Shown: positions 46,450 through 57,300 of the stretch, piece after piece
Layout: each line of letters begins with the position of its first letter
Numbering within the stretch: the stretch's first letter is position 1
Assembly: GCA_013339895.1 (NCBI GenBank)
Contig: JABACO010000007.1
Span: 5,791,313 to 5,855,312 of the forward strand
Source: Ephydatia muelleri
Lineage: Eukaryota; Porifera; Demospongiae; Spongillida; Spongillidae
Reading direction: 5' to 3'
Length of the DNA: 64,000 nucleotides
Position numbers and translations under genes: made by a program
Notes under the pieces: generated by a model
The model's database searches: none
Told to the model about the DNA's origin: nothing
What the model saw: the letters and a program-made list of their open reading frames with translations, nothing else

Positions 46450-46600
46450 CACCTGTGATACAGTTCCTCAGATTAGTAACGTGACACACATGTATGCATG
46501 CATGCCGCGTGGTACTGAATGCTGTTCCTCAGATTGACAAGAGGACACCACCACTGTGATACAGCTCCTCAGATTGGTAATGTGACACGCAACCTCACAC
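46450..46600 (+). repeat. Three copies of a ~50-bp repeat
   Basis: GATACAGTTCCTCAGATTAG, GCTGTTCCTCAGATTGACAA and GATACAGCTCCTCAGATTGG lie about 52 bases apart, each followed by GTGACAC or GGACACC. Confidence 0.6.
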
Positions 46601-46609
46601 ATATCCGAT

Positions 46610-46858
46610 GCCACGAGGGAAGCTAAAGATGCAGCCACAACTGCGCGCTGAAGCCAGAAGGAGGGTAAAATACGCCCTACTATCCAGGTCTCACCATTTT
46701 GTCCCAATTGCAATTGAGATCTCTGGTCCCCTTGGCGCAGTTTGTTCTCTGATATTGGCAGGCGTCAACAGGCTATTACACATGTCCACCAGTCCCTCTC
46801 GTTCCTTCTCCAGAGAGTGTCCATTGCACTCCAGCAGGGCAATGCTGCCTCTGTATAA
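46610..46858 (+). pseudogene. RT/endonuclease retroelement relic, copy 4 (3' end only)
   Basis: KYALLSRSHHFVPIAIEISG-PLG, then in a shifted frame IGRRQQAITHV and SFLLQRVSIALQQGNAASV followed by TAA at 46856-46858. These correspond to the FTPVAIETSG and QRLSVAIQRGN blocks that end copy 3. The sequence is 5'-truncated, as expected of target-primed retroelements. Confidence 0.6.
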
Positions 46859-46946
46859 TTGGACACCTCAAGTAGCATGTAAGTATGGAGGTTAAATAGT
46901 GTATCACTGTGCATCACCCTGTATATGCGTATTCATATTTGTGATC

Positions 46947-47175
46947 GTTTCCGCGAAAAAGGACCTAGCTCATACATTTCCAGTACGCGCAATAGAAGTG
47001 TAACGCTTTCGTTGAAATGTATGGCTGATTAAAAATTCAGCGCCTTACAACTTCATGACAGATACTCCGATTTTCAGTGCGCAAGAAGCAATGTGTAGAA
47101 GGCATTTTAGAATATCAAATAAAAATAATAATTATTGAAATCTTGAAAGAACATGCGTTAGGTTTTCGCAGAAAC
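46947..47175. mobile_element. MITE with GTTTCCGCGAAAA ends, copy 3
   Basis: Starts GTTTCCGCGAAAAAGGACCT and ends GGTTTTCGCAGAAAC, the inverse with one mismatch. The interior matches 16184-16404. The bases GATC and GATT flank it. Confidence 0.7.
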
Positions 47176-47194
47176 GATTCTATTTAACTATTAA

Positions 47195-47229
<35 letters not shown>

Positions 47230-47258
47230 CACACACACACACGCACGCACATACGTGT

Positions 47259-47292
<34 letters not shown>

Positions 47293-47311
47293 GCGCGCGC
47301 GCGCGCGTGTG
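47195..47311 (+). repeat. (CA)n/(CG)n compound microsatellite
   Basis: CA repeats interrupted by CG units, ending in a run of alternating GC (GTGCGCGCGCGCGCGCGCGT), a sequence prone to Z-DNA. Confidence 0.95.
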
Positions 47312-47963
47312 TGCCTTGATTCCGTGACTCGAAATTCCAAAAAAACTATATACCGGTATGTAGTGCTATCAGCGTATACTCCATGGAGCAGCCATGCATG
47401 GCTACACCTTGCATATTATGGCAATAGTGTTTCAGATACGTATTGGCTGTGTAAGTGCGCCAACCTGAACAAGTCCATTTACATTGATATTTTTGGCTAG
47501 TAAGTTGTTTACATTATTAAGTTAGGACTAAAAATTTATGTATACATGTATGTCCCCTTGCAAATCTAAGGAACAGTGTTACCATGACATACGTGTAAAT
47601 GTAAGTTAGTACTCGCTTGATGCCGAAGTGATGTGATCACTGCAGAAAGCTAGGGAGGAGGAAAATCTGGAGATTGACAAACTTAATCTGTTGTATGATC
47701 GTGCACGCTACGTATACCAGCAGTCAATGACCTATTGTCCTTCATAGCTGAATATTTCTATGACTCTACTTAGGAGCTCCTCTGTTGTTCCTTCATACAT
47801 GATTGCATGGTGCACTCTCGAGTGGAAATGCTCTTCAGATAGTTTGCCATATTGTGCCCAATGGCCCACAATGACGGCTGTCACGGATGGGACTACTTAG
47901 TTTATTTATTTATTTAATTATTTTTATTTTTTATGTTACATTTAAAACGCTGAAAAATGCACG

Positions 47964-48224
47964 TTAATGTCTAATGTCCTAGGCGGGTGTACGTTTGCGT
48001 ACTTAAATGGGACAGCTTCGATCACTTTGGCAAACTGGTTAGAAGTTTGTAGAAGGAACTAGATCTTACCTATTTCAGCCCAGAGCTAAAAATGCATGAA
48101 AATGTGCAGGTGCTGTCGGATTTTATTTATGATGCACAGTAACTAAATGGCATTAATTTGAATTTCCATACACCCTGGTGTACAAACGTACCCCCAGGAT
48201 GACGCCCAGGACATAAGACATTAA
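47964..48224. mobile_element. TTAA-ended MITE (TTAATGTCTAATGTCC), copy 1
   Basis: Left end TTAATGTCTAATGTCCTAGG and right end (inverted) TTAATGTCTTATGTCCTGGG, with similarity continuing through GTACGTTTG for about 45 bases. The interior phrase GGCAAACTGGTTAGAAGTTT is shared with copy 2. Confidence 0.8.
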
Positions 48225-50090
48225 GCTGCACTATCTATTTGTGATTCAAAGTGAACGTATTTGGTTTACCTGGGTGAGAGGCTCAACTTTATTGTATACT
48301 TGACAGAAAAAGTTTTCCTTGGATGCACTGTATATGCACTTGTGCATTATTTTTTTATTTTTATTTTTAAAAGATAGTTAAAAAAACAAAACAAAACAAA
48401 ACAAAAAAATAAACAAGAGTCCCATGCATCTTTGTACCTCACAACAAAATGCCATGGCACTTATTGGATAGGGTGGGTGTGGTTATTGAACCCCAAGCAG
48501 CATGTTTTGTAAGAATGAGTACACACAGCTGTTTACATGTTGGCGTTCTGTAAACATGCATACATGGGACTACTGAGATGTTTCAGCTGTACTGCTCTAG
48601 AATTACTGTCTAAACTTACAAAAGGTAACACGCATGATGTCTTCCAACTGGTCTGATTTCGGGGGTGGGGTCTAATCATCAGGGTGAATGGCCAAGAGTT
48701 ACCAGTCGAGCAGCATAACTTTGGCTCCCTCCATGAACCTTGTACATACATTGCAATGCATGGTCCATCTTATATCCTCAACGCTCTTGATGCTGATGCA
48801 AATTAAACCACAGCCATTAGGGAGAATGCCAGGCCAAAAGGATCTTCTGCATCAGGAAAGTCAGATCAAGCTTCCGAAGCTGTCAAGAAGTGGGCGGTTC
48901 TCTCTTGCGCAGTGATGACGTGGTCAGGGTGTTATGCTGAACGGTAACTGTTGCGAACGTTCCGTTCCGTTCAGCATACTAATATGCGGAACGTTTTAAA
49001 ATGTATAACGTGACAACTCTGGTGACACAGGCTGCTTTGAAGACCTCAAATGATGGGTTTGTGTTTCTTATTAATTGTTTTTCTTATTAGTTGCATTCCA
49101 AAGCATAAAATATGCCTAAATTTAATCATTTACTCCTAGTCAAAAGTACACTGCATGGGACAAAAATGTATGCCTGACCCTAGGAGTACAACAATGTATG
49201 CCTGACCTTCATGGGAGTACAAAAAATGTATTATTCCTTCTGGAACACGTACGGTCATGCCATTGTATACAATACTTGAATATTTTTTTGGTCACATTTT
49301 AGGAGCTGGAATACTGATGGCATTAAAACTTAACTTAAATGAACAGCAGTATCAGACCAAAGCAGACAAGTGCCAGACGAAGCAAAAGCTTATTAGTCTC
49401 GTGGCTGACACACCACTAGTGCCCATCTATATAGCTTTCAAGTTCACCTGAGATCCAGACAAAACCGTCATGCCGAACTTGAGGGCCCAAAATCCTTTTT
49501 AAAGTTACCGGAAGTATTAAATACACAATGTAAAAATTATCTAGCGGTAGATAGTTAATTCCAATTCCGTGACCTGCGACCGATACCGTACTAGTACCAG
49601 TTTATAATGGAACGAAAGACTAGACTCTCGTTACGAGTCCAATCGGTCACGACATAACCGACAAATGGTATTTCGTTGGAGTAAGAAAGAGATAAAAGAA
49701 AACAGGGACAATTACAGTTTAGCAATAATCATATGACACTATGGTGTCCTGTAATTATATAAAAACCCGCTTCCTACACTGATGTATACCAAAAATCACT
49801 GTTTAATTAACTGCATATACAGCAGTCATAGTTTGTTTAGGGAAAGTTCATTTGTATACGCAATATAAAAAACACTAACACATTGCTGCACAGTGGATGG
49901 TAAAAAGATGACCATGATATATCAAATAAATCAGCTTCATATCCAAATTGCCCACGTTTGACTACAGAACAGCTCAACAAACAGTCCAGTCTCAACGCCC
50001 ACTGGATTCACCTTGCATAGCTGTGGGGAGTGAACATTAAGCATGCACCATCACCACATATTACTTATCAGCACACTGCTGCTCAAGGGA
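48225..50090. other. Non-coding interval
   Basis: Contains an A/T-rich low-complexity tract (48345-48410) and no recognisable gene. The small palindrome CGGAACGTTCGCAACAGTTA-like near 48945 is unexplained. Confidence 0.35.
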
Positions 50091-50094
50091 ACAT

Positions 50095-50625
50095 CCAGCT
50101 AGGTTAGGGAAACATCCAGCTAGGTCATCCAGCTAGGTTAGGGAAACATCCAGCTGGGTTAGGGGAACATCCAGCTAGGTTAGGGAAACATCCAGCTAGG
50201 TCATCCAGCTAGGTTAGGGAAACATCCAGCTGGGTTAGGGAATCATCCAGCTAGGTCATCCAGCTAGGTTAGGGAAACATCCAGCTGGGTTAGGGAAACA
50301 TCCAGCTAGGTTAGGGAAACATCCAGCTAGGTTAGGGAAACATCCAGCTAGGTTAGGGAATCATCCAGCTAGGTCATCCAGCTAGGTTAGGGAAACATCC
50401 AGCTGGGTTAGGGAAACATCCAGCTAGGTTAGGGAAACATCCAGCTAGGTCATCCAGCTAGGTTAGGGAAACATCCAGCTGGGTTAGGGAAACATCCAGC
50501 TAGGTTAGGGAAACATCCAGCTAGGTTAGGGAAACATCCAGCTAGGTTAGGGAAACATCCAGCTAGGTTAGGGAAACATCCAGCTGGGTTAGAGAACATC
50601 CAGCTGGGTTAGAGTACAGTTAGAT
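50095..50625 (+). repeat. 21-bp minisatellite (TTAGGGAAACATCCAGCT)
   Basis: About 24 units of a 21-base repeat containing TTAGGGAAACATCCAGCT, with A/G variation in CTAGG/CTGGG. Some units are shortened by loss of TTAGGGAAA (CATCCAGCTAGGTCATCCAG). Two or three inverted units follow at 50690-50766. Confidence 0.97.
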
Positions 50626-50689
50626 GAGTTAGTGAACATTTACACATTGAATTGTGAGCATCACTGTAGGCTGTCCTTAGAAGAACTCG

Positions 50690-50766
50690 CCCAACCCAGC
50701 TGGATGTTTCCCTAACCGGATGTTTCCCTAACCCAGCTGGATGTTTCTCTAACCCAGCTGGATGTG
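50690..50766 (-). repeat. Inverted units of the 21-bp minisatellite
   Basis: CCAGCTGGATGTTTCCCTAA and relatives: the reverse complement of the array unit, three to four times, 65 bases after the main array. A transcript could fold back on itself. Confidence 0.9.
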
Positions 50767-50988
50767 GGATATTGAAACGATATTAAAACTAATCATAAAA
50801 CACAATAGCCTATCATGAAACAAAATAAGCATTAGGACTACAATGGCATGAATCATGCCTAGTAGCTAAAACACAAAATGAAATGGCTATCTCACACACA
50901 GCACTTAGGAGCAAACACTTAAATAGGCTGACACTAAATGCATTTAACTTAGTAGCAGGCCATTTTTTTTGACTGAACTCAGCAACTC

Positions 50989-51429
50989 AAATGTCTAATG
51001 TCCTGTCTGTCATCCCGGGGGTACGTTTGTATACCTAGATGTACAGACATTCAGAAGAATGCCACTTTGTAACTGTGCACCAGAAATGAAAGCCTACAGC
51101 ATATACACATTTGTCATGCTCTGGGCAGAAATAGGTAAGGTCTAGTTCCTTCTGCAAACTTCTAACCATGCATGTTTCCAAAGTGAGGTCCTCTGATGAG
51201 GTATGCAAGGTATATGCTAGGTACGACTGAGGGAGCATCACTTTGGCAAACTAGTTAGAAGTTAACCTTACGTACCTATTTCAGCCCAGAGCTAATAATG
51301 CGTGGCAAACATACACGTGCTGTTGGATTTCAGTTCTGGTGCAGTTACAAAAATGGCATTAATCTGAATTTCCGTACACCTGGGTGTGCAAACGTACCAC
51401 GAGATGAAGCCCAGGACATTAGACATTAA
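50989..51429. mobile_element. TTAA-ended MITE, copy 2 (longer)
   Basis: Left end AATGTCTAATGTCCTGTCTG and right end (inverted) TTTAATGTCTAATGTCCTGG. It shares the TIR and interior phrases (GGCAAACTAGTTAGAAGTTA, TATTTCAGCCCAGAGCTAA) with copy 1. It is longer and carries inverted internal segments (CTAGTTCCTTCTGCAAACTT against GTTAGAAGTT), a foldback shape. Confidence 0.8.
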
Positions 51430-51476
51430 AGAGGAGTAAAACTACCAACACTGATTATTAATAATATTTTTCCCAT

Positions 51477-52733
51477 CTAACCACTGAGCATACACACAAA
51501 GAACAAAGACATTGCACAAAGGCCAAAGACATTGCACAAAGACCAAAGACATTGTGCAAAGACCAAAGACACTGGGCAGGTGCAAAAACACAAAACAAAC
51601 ACAGGCAAAAGTGGGAAACAAATTGACACGACACCTTTCAATGCCCCTTCAAGCCTGTCAGCAATGTGTTGGAATGCAGGCTCATTCCTTAGGATGCTGA
51701 GAAAGACATGGAATGCTCTTCGGTTGCGTCTGATATGGGCTTCCATGTAGCTGAGGAGGTGGCCAGTCCTTTGGTCCATGGTCAGCATCAGGTTCTGGAC
51801 CATGTCGCGCTCAGGTGCTGTCAGAATTCCCTGGCTATAGAGGTCAACAGAGACCATTTCCGGGCTGGACATGCCACGCTGAAGGTCGCCATAGCAACAA
51901 GTGAAAGCCTTCTCTTCATCTGTTGCCACGTGTTCATGGGTGTGTACAGCCTGCATGAAACAAATAAGAGCAGAACCTTGAGCAAACAATATATACTACA
52001 CATCGATTCGGAACATAACACTAGGAGGGGTAATGAACTTTAAAATATAGTTTTATAGTGATAATGGAAATACAGCCTGTTCCCCATCACCCTTGTTGAA
52101 TTAAATCATACCACAGACTTATTTCATGAGGATATTGGAATGAGGAAAATGAATTAAATTCTGATAATGATGTGATAATGGAAAGACACAACCCCTCCCC
52201 CATCACATGCTAATTTTAAATTACTCATGCCCCAAACTTTGGATTTGAGAGTTCGGAGGGGGGAGGAGGGATGACACAGATTACCTCATGGTGTGCATTT
52301 CTTAGTTGTATGTTTGCAGTCCGTAGGGCATCATGAAGGCTTCCAACTGTTGCTGCACTTCCTTCTCTCTGCCTCCAAGCATCCAGGAGTGCCCGCACCC
52401 GATCACTTGGGTTGTGAGGGTAGGCACATTCAATGGCTTCTACATCTGCCCTCTGGAAATCAAGCTGGAAAGCCAGTAGCTTCCAGTCCTTTCCAATGGT
52501 GTCTGCGATTCTCCTTACCTCTGTGACCAAAAACAGGTGTGAGCCATTGAGAATGAATAACAATGCCATCGTAACTTCACACCATAGTATCTCAGATGAA
52601 TGTCTTTTGGCACATATACGCATTGGGAGTAAATTATGGTGGGTCACCGCCCCCCCTACCCCACCCCACCCCTCACCCACCCTAAATTTTGAGCATCGCA
52701 AAGTAGAATTAATTTGTATTGCTCACAAACACA

Positions 52734-52825
<92 letters not shown>

Positions 52826-53199
52826 CCTAGGCCTACGTTACTGCATGCTGCTCAGGACTTCCATCGACAGGTTGGAGACGGGGCGGAGTATCTCATGGTG
52901 GTACGTGACCTTTAGGCTGGCACATACACGCACAAAAAAACAAGAGATGCGACACTTCCCCTAAACGCTATGTTTCATTCTACTCGCGATACATATGCAT
53001 ATGTATGAATATACGGAAAGACGCGCGCCTTTTTTGTCATAAACAATATATTATATATTATGTATCCACCCGCGTAATACACAGTACTTTAATCGCCCAT
53101 ACGACCTCTCTACGTACGTCGGCGATGTGGGCTATAGAAATGGTGCCCACATAGGTATTACATAACTATGGGCCAACTATGATACTCACCGCCATCCAT
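51477..53199 (-). CDS. Death-CARD adaptor protein (gene B)
   Basis: Three exons on the minus strand: 53190-53199 (ATGGATGGCG), 52285-52520 and 51477-51950. All have GT-AG borders and matching phases (1, then 0), giving 239 residues. Residues 4-75 are a Death domain (RRIADTIGKDWKLLAFQLDF, DVEAIECAYPHN, VRALLDAWRQREGSAATVGS, LHDALRTANI). Residues about 98-172 are a CARD (DLYSQGILTAPERDMVQNLM, QRTGHLLSYMEAHIRRNRRA, FHVFLSILRNEPAFQHIADR). The last ~60 residues are hydrophobic and coded by a short DNA repeat, so the true C-terminus may differ. Death and CARD domains form homotypic complexes in apoptosis and innate immunity; vertebrate CRADD has both, in the opposite order. It is paralogous to gene A immediately upstream on the same strand. 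Exon 1 is predicted from its ATG, donor and phase. Confidence 0.75.
51490..51580 (+). repeat. ~20-bp tandem repeat in gene B last exon
   Basis: AAAGACATTGCACAAAGACC-type units, four to five copies. Translated on the minus strand they give a hydrophobic LVFAQCLWSLCNVFGLCAMS tail. Confidence 0.8.
52730..52822 (+). repeat. (CA)n microsatellite in gene B intron 1
   Basis: More than 40 CA units. A CA tract also occupies intron 1 of gene A. Confidence 0.97.
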
Positions 53200-53360
53200 G
53201 ACTATGCCAATAGTTTTTGAATTTAAAAAAAACATTAGGCTCACGTGATTATCATACCACAATTCTTATACATACCAGCCATTTTTCAAGCTGGTGTACC
53301 TGTGTATCAATTCAAGATGCTTTCAAACTTGCTACCTCGTAACCGCTTTCATACAGCCAT

Positions 53361-53459
53361 GCCGATGCGCAGATCGATCGGCGATCAGTCGGGGTACCAG
53401 ACTAGCCGATGCGTAGATCGATCGGCGATCAGTCGGGGTACCAGACTAGCCGATGCGTA
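53361..53459 (+). repeat. 44-bp tandem repeat, 2.25 copies
   Basis: Units at 53361-53404 and 53405-53448 differ at one base; a third starts at 53449. The unit contains AGATCGATCGGCGATC (self-complementary) and GGGGTACCAGACTAG. The latter resembles the GGGTACGAGACTAG end of the 12430 MITE. It lies upstream of gene B, in its possible promoter region. Confidence 0.9.
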
Positions 53460-54304
53460 ACATTACTCATATGTGGGTGTCTCACCGATAGTTAAAAAAA
53501 AATTCCCACTCTATAAATGTATTGTGAATGTTGTTTTATACACACACAGAGCAGTGTATGTATATCTGAAAGATACTGAAATGCAAAAAACAAAAGACAA
53601 AAAAAAAAAACAGAATAAAGAGACGCTCTCTTCTCTGGCTCGGACAGCATTCTTGCCACATAAAGGTGTTCTGGAGACATGACTCACATCATACATTGTA
53701 CAATACCGCCATAGACAGTTGTACAGCTTTTATTTTCACCAAATAAGAACATGTTAATTAGACCCACACTGCAACACACACTCCACTTAAAAAAATTGTC
53801 GAATTCTTGAAATCCGCATTGAGGTTCATTCCATTAATGAAGATGTGGGAACAAACCTGTTTGTTTCATTTACCATGATGTTCTTATTAAGAGAGAGAGA
53901 GAGAGAACACATTAACAGCGATGAGTTACATAATACATTTATACAAGGTTATGCTGACATCACGATAAAATTCATAAAATTCATGCATCGTGTGGCCTGT
54001 AACTGGAGGTGCACAACCACTAAGGATTGGTTGTTGCCTATTTGCATTTAATTTAACCTAAGAAACGAAAGCTGAAAGCAGCTCAGTTAGGGAATTACAA
54101 CTAGATTTTTTAATTAAATTTTATTTTTGTGTTTGTATTATTCATAACTTCAGATTGGGGTTAATTGCTTGTTGAAATAAGTAAAATAAATAATTTGATT
54201 AATAACAATTCAAAACTTCGTACTAAATCAGAAAACAGCTGTGAAATGTAAGTTCAGTTGTAAATGTGCACAGCACAAACCCCCACATGAGGTAATCCAA
54301 ACAT
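53460..54304. other. Interval between genes A and B
   Basis: About 0.8 kb between the gene A stop codon and the 44-bp repeat. AT-rich with a short GA repeat (53892-53906). No gene seen. Confidence 0.4.
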
Positions 54305-57300
54305 CTATCTAAGTGGTCTATATGTTAGTGGTGGAACGAAACAAACAAACTCACTGTCATACGCAGTTTCGAGTTTCTTAACTAGAACGGAATAAGCTGG
54401 CTCATTTCTTAAGATGCCAACAAACGTATGAAAATACGTCTCATCAGTCTTAATCTGAGCATCCAAGAACTTCAAAAGTGTCCTCGTTCGCTGGTTAGCT
54501 GTCAGTGCATTGTTCTGGACCTCATCTCGTTGCACAGACGTCAGAACGTAAGCAGAGTAGAGATCCGTGGCGATTGAGTCAGGGCTAGTGAGCCCCCTCT
54601 CCAGGGCTGCACTGCATTCACAGAATGCCTTTTCAGCTGGAGTTTGTCTGCATTCGTTAGATGTCTAGGCAATTGGGTGAGAGACAGCGGAAACGTGACA
54701 TTTGGTGTGAATGCCATTCTGCTTACAAGTCTGACAGGGAAACACATACCCGGTGTACGTTTCGGTGCCCATTGTGTGCCCATACGCAACTCAATGTACT
54801 GCGTAAGTGAATCTGACCATGCGCAGGATGTCCAAATATGGACACGTCATATGCAGGAAGTCACGGTAAAGCAGCTGCTCTAGTTAAATGGTGCTTACCG
54901 TGCACACACCCCCCGTTGCCATGTGTGATTTCTGATGAATCACATACTTTTGCATGGTTAATGAATGATTCACAGTGGTCAGCTGCTTGCATCAATCCTA
55001 ATGACGACACACATACTGGAAAGTTTAAAGAGAACAGCAACTATTGGTAATGACAGCAACTATTGGTAATGGGCGTGATACAGCAACTATTGGTAATGGG
55101 CGTGATACAGCAACTATTGGTAATGACAGCAACTATTGGTAATGACAGCAACTATTGATAATGGGCATGATACAGCAACTATTGGTAATGGGCGTGATAC
55201 AGCAACTATTGGTAATGGGCGTGATACAGCAACTATTGGTAATGGGCGTGATACAGCAACTATTGGTAATGACAGCAACTATTGGTAATGGGCGTGATAC
55301 AGTAACTATTGGTAATGGGCGTGATACAGCAACTATTGGTAATGGGCGTGATACAGCAACTATTGGTAATGACAGCAACTATTGGTAATGACAGCAACTA
55401 TTGGTAATGGGCGTGATACAGCAACTATTGGTAATGGGCGTGATACAGCAACTATTGGTAATGGGCGTGATACAGCAACTATTGGGTCATTCCACTATGA
55501 CATTGTATGGGAGCGTGCTTCACATCTTCAGATCACGATGCATTTACTCATATTTGTTTGTCTTTGGGTGGATGTTACTTTAACCGCTTATTATGTTAAT
55601 AACTTGAATGGTTTACGAAATATGCTTTCCTGAATAATTAATTTTTCCAGATAAATTTCAATTTGGCAGGCTCATAACTTTTCCATTTTTTGTTTGATAC
55701 AGATATTTTTGTCATCAACTTGAAGCTAAAGTCATGAGGAACTCATATTTAATAATCATTTTTGTGGGTGGTGAAAGGGTTAAACAAATATTACGTTTAC
55801 AGCGCTGATTTCAAAATTCGGATGACTTCCGGATTGATATTGTAGTTTTTAAAACTACAAACATCAAGGGAAGACTAGTATCCCGCGTTTTCGTTAATAA
55901 AATTTTTGTTTATAGATAACCTCTGAGAACCGCATGGGTTTGATGAGGAGGCAGCCATGTTTTTTTTTTACTCGGTTTATATTACTGAAGTGGTGCTAAG
56001 TGCGTTACGTAACCATCACACCACAGCTATCAACACTGAGGGCTATGATGACGCAGCTTTTTTAAGTGAACCCGCCTTATTTCTATTTAAAGAACAAGCA
56101 TACGGAAGAACGCGCTTGACTCGAGAACAAGGTATGTCCAACCGAAGAGATTACTGTTGCGACCATTTCAAGAATCATAAGCGCCGCATTTATTTGAACC
56201 TTCGAGTTCTATCAACAAAGTTAATAGAAGAACACCCGTCTCTCTCACTGAAATGTGGAGATGTTGTGTGCTGCAATTGTCTCACAGCAATAACGCGCAC
56301 AGTTGACACTCGGATGAATGTGCTGGTCCTAGCAACTTAGCATTAACTACTGACATCGCACCAACAGCCAGCATTCGTGACACTGAAAGTTATAGCGAAG
56401 GGAGCGACGATACCGCCACTCAGCTACACAAGATAAATGAAACATTTTCCATCCAAGGAATCTCTCCTATCAAAAAGCGTCGAATGCATAGTGAAACTTA
56501 CCTCATTCAAAAAGTTAGAACATTTGACGTAGCTATGGAAAGGAACCTACAGCTTTGCACAGGGGTAAACACCCATATGTTGCATACAAATGATGGCACA
56601 GAAATCATACAGCAGCTTAAAGAAAAGTTTGGATCTACCAAGTCAAGAAGTGAAAGAATATGGATTCTTACAGCTCTACCAAAGAGTAGAGTAGTATGGT
56701 GTGTAGTTCCATGTGGAGAATGGTGTGGAGAGCTGGGTGTAGTTTGGTATGGAGAACGGTGAGGTGAATGATGTAAGTGCGTAGTGAGTAAGTAACGTGG
56801 CGAGTGTGAATGAGGTGGTGAGCGTGAGTGAGGTGGTGAGCGTGAGTGAGGTGGTGAGTGTGAGCGAAGTGGTGAGCATGAGTGACGCGGTGAGCGTGAG
56901 TGACGTGAGCGTGAGGGACGTAAGCGCGAGAGATGTGGTGAGCGTGAGAGACGTGGTGAGCGGGAGTGATGTGAGCGTGAGAGACGTGGTGAGTGGGAGT
57001 GATGAGGTGAGCGGGAGTGATGTGGTGACTGTGAACGGAGTGATGGGTGTGGCCTTGGTGAATGATGCTGCATCCACCAGCTTTTGCGCTTTTTCCGCCT
57101 GTTACTGGTGCTTGCAATTGGTGGGGATGGTGGCTCTGATTTCACTGTCCTTGAGCTCCCACGCACTGGACTTGCTGTGTGCGGGAATAAACCCGCGGAA
57201 TGCATACGACCTGGATTATCGGAAGGGAAGGGTTCGATCGCTACAGGTTCTCGTATAGCGACTGATTCGATCGTTGCCGGTTCATTAACAGTCAAAGATG

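Noticed and set aside
50095..50625. Interstitial telomere array
   Set aside because: TTAGGG occurs only once per 21-base unit together with unrelated sequence; not a (TTAGGG)n array.
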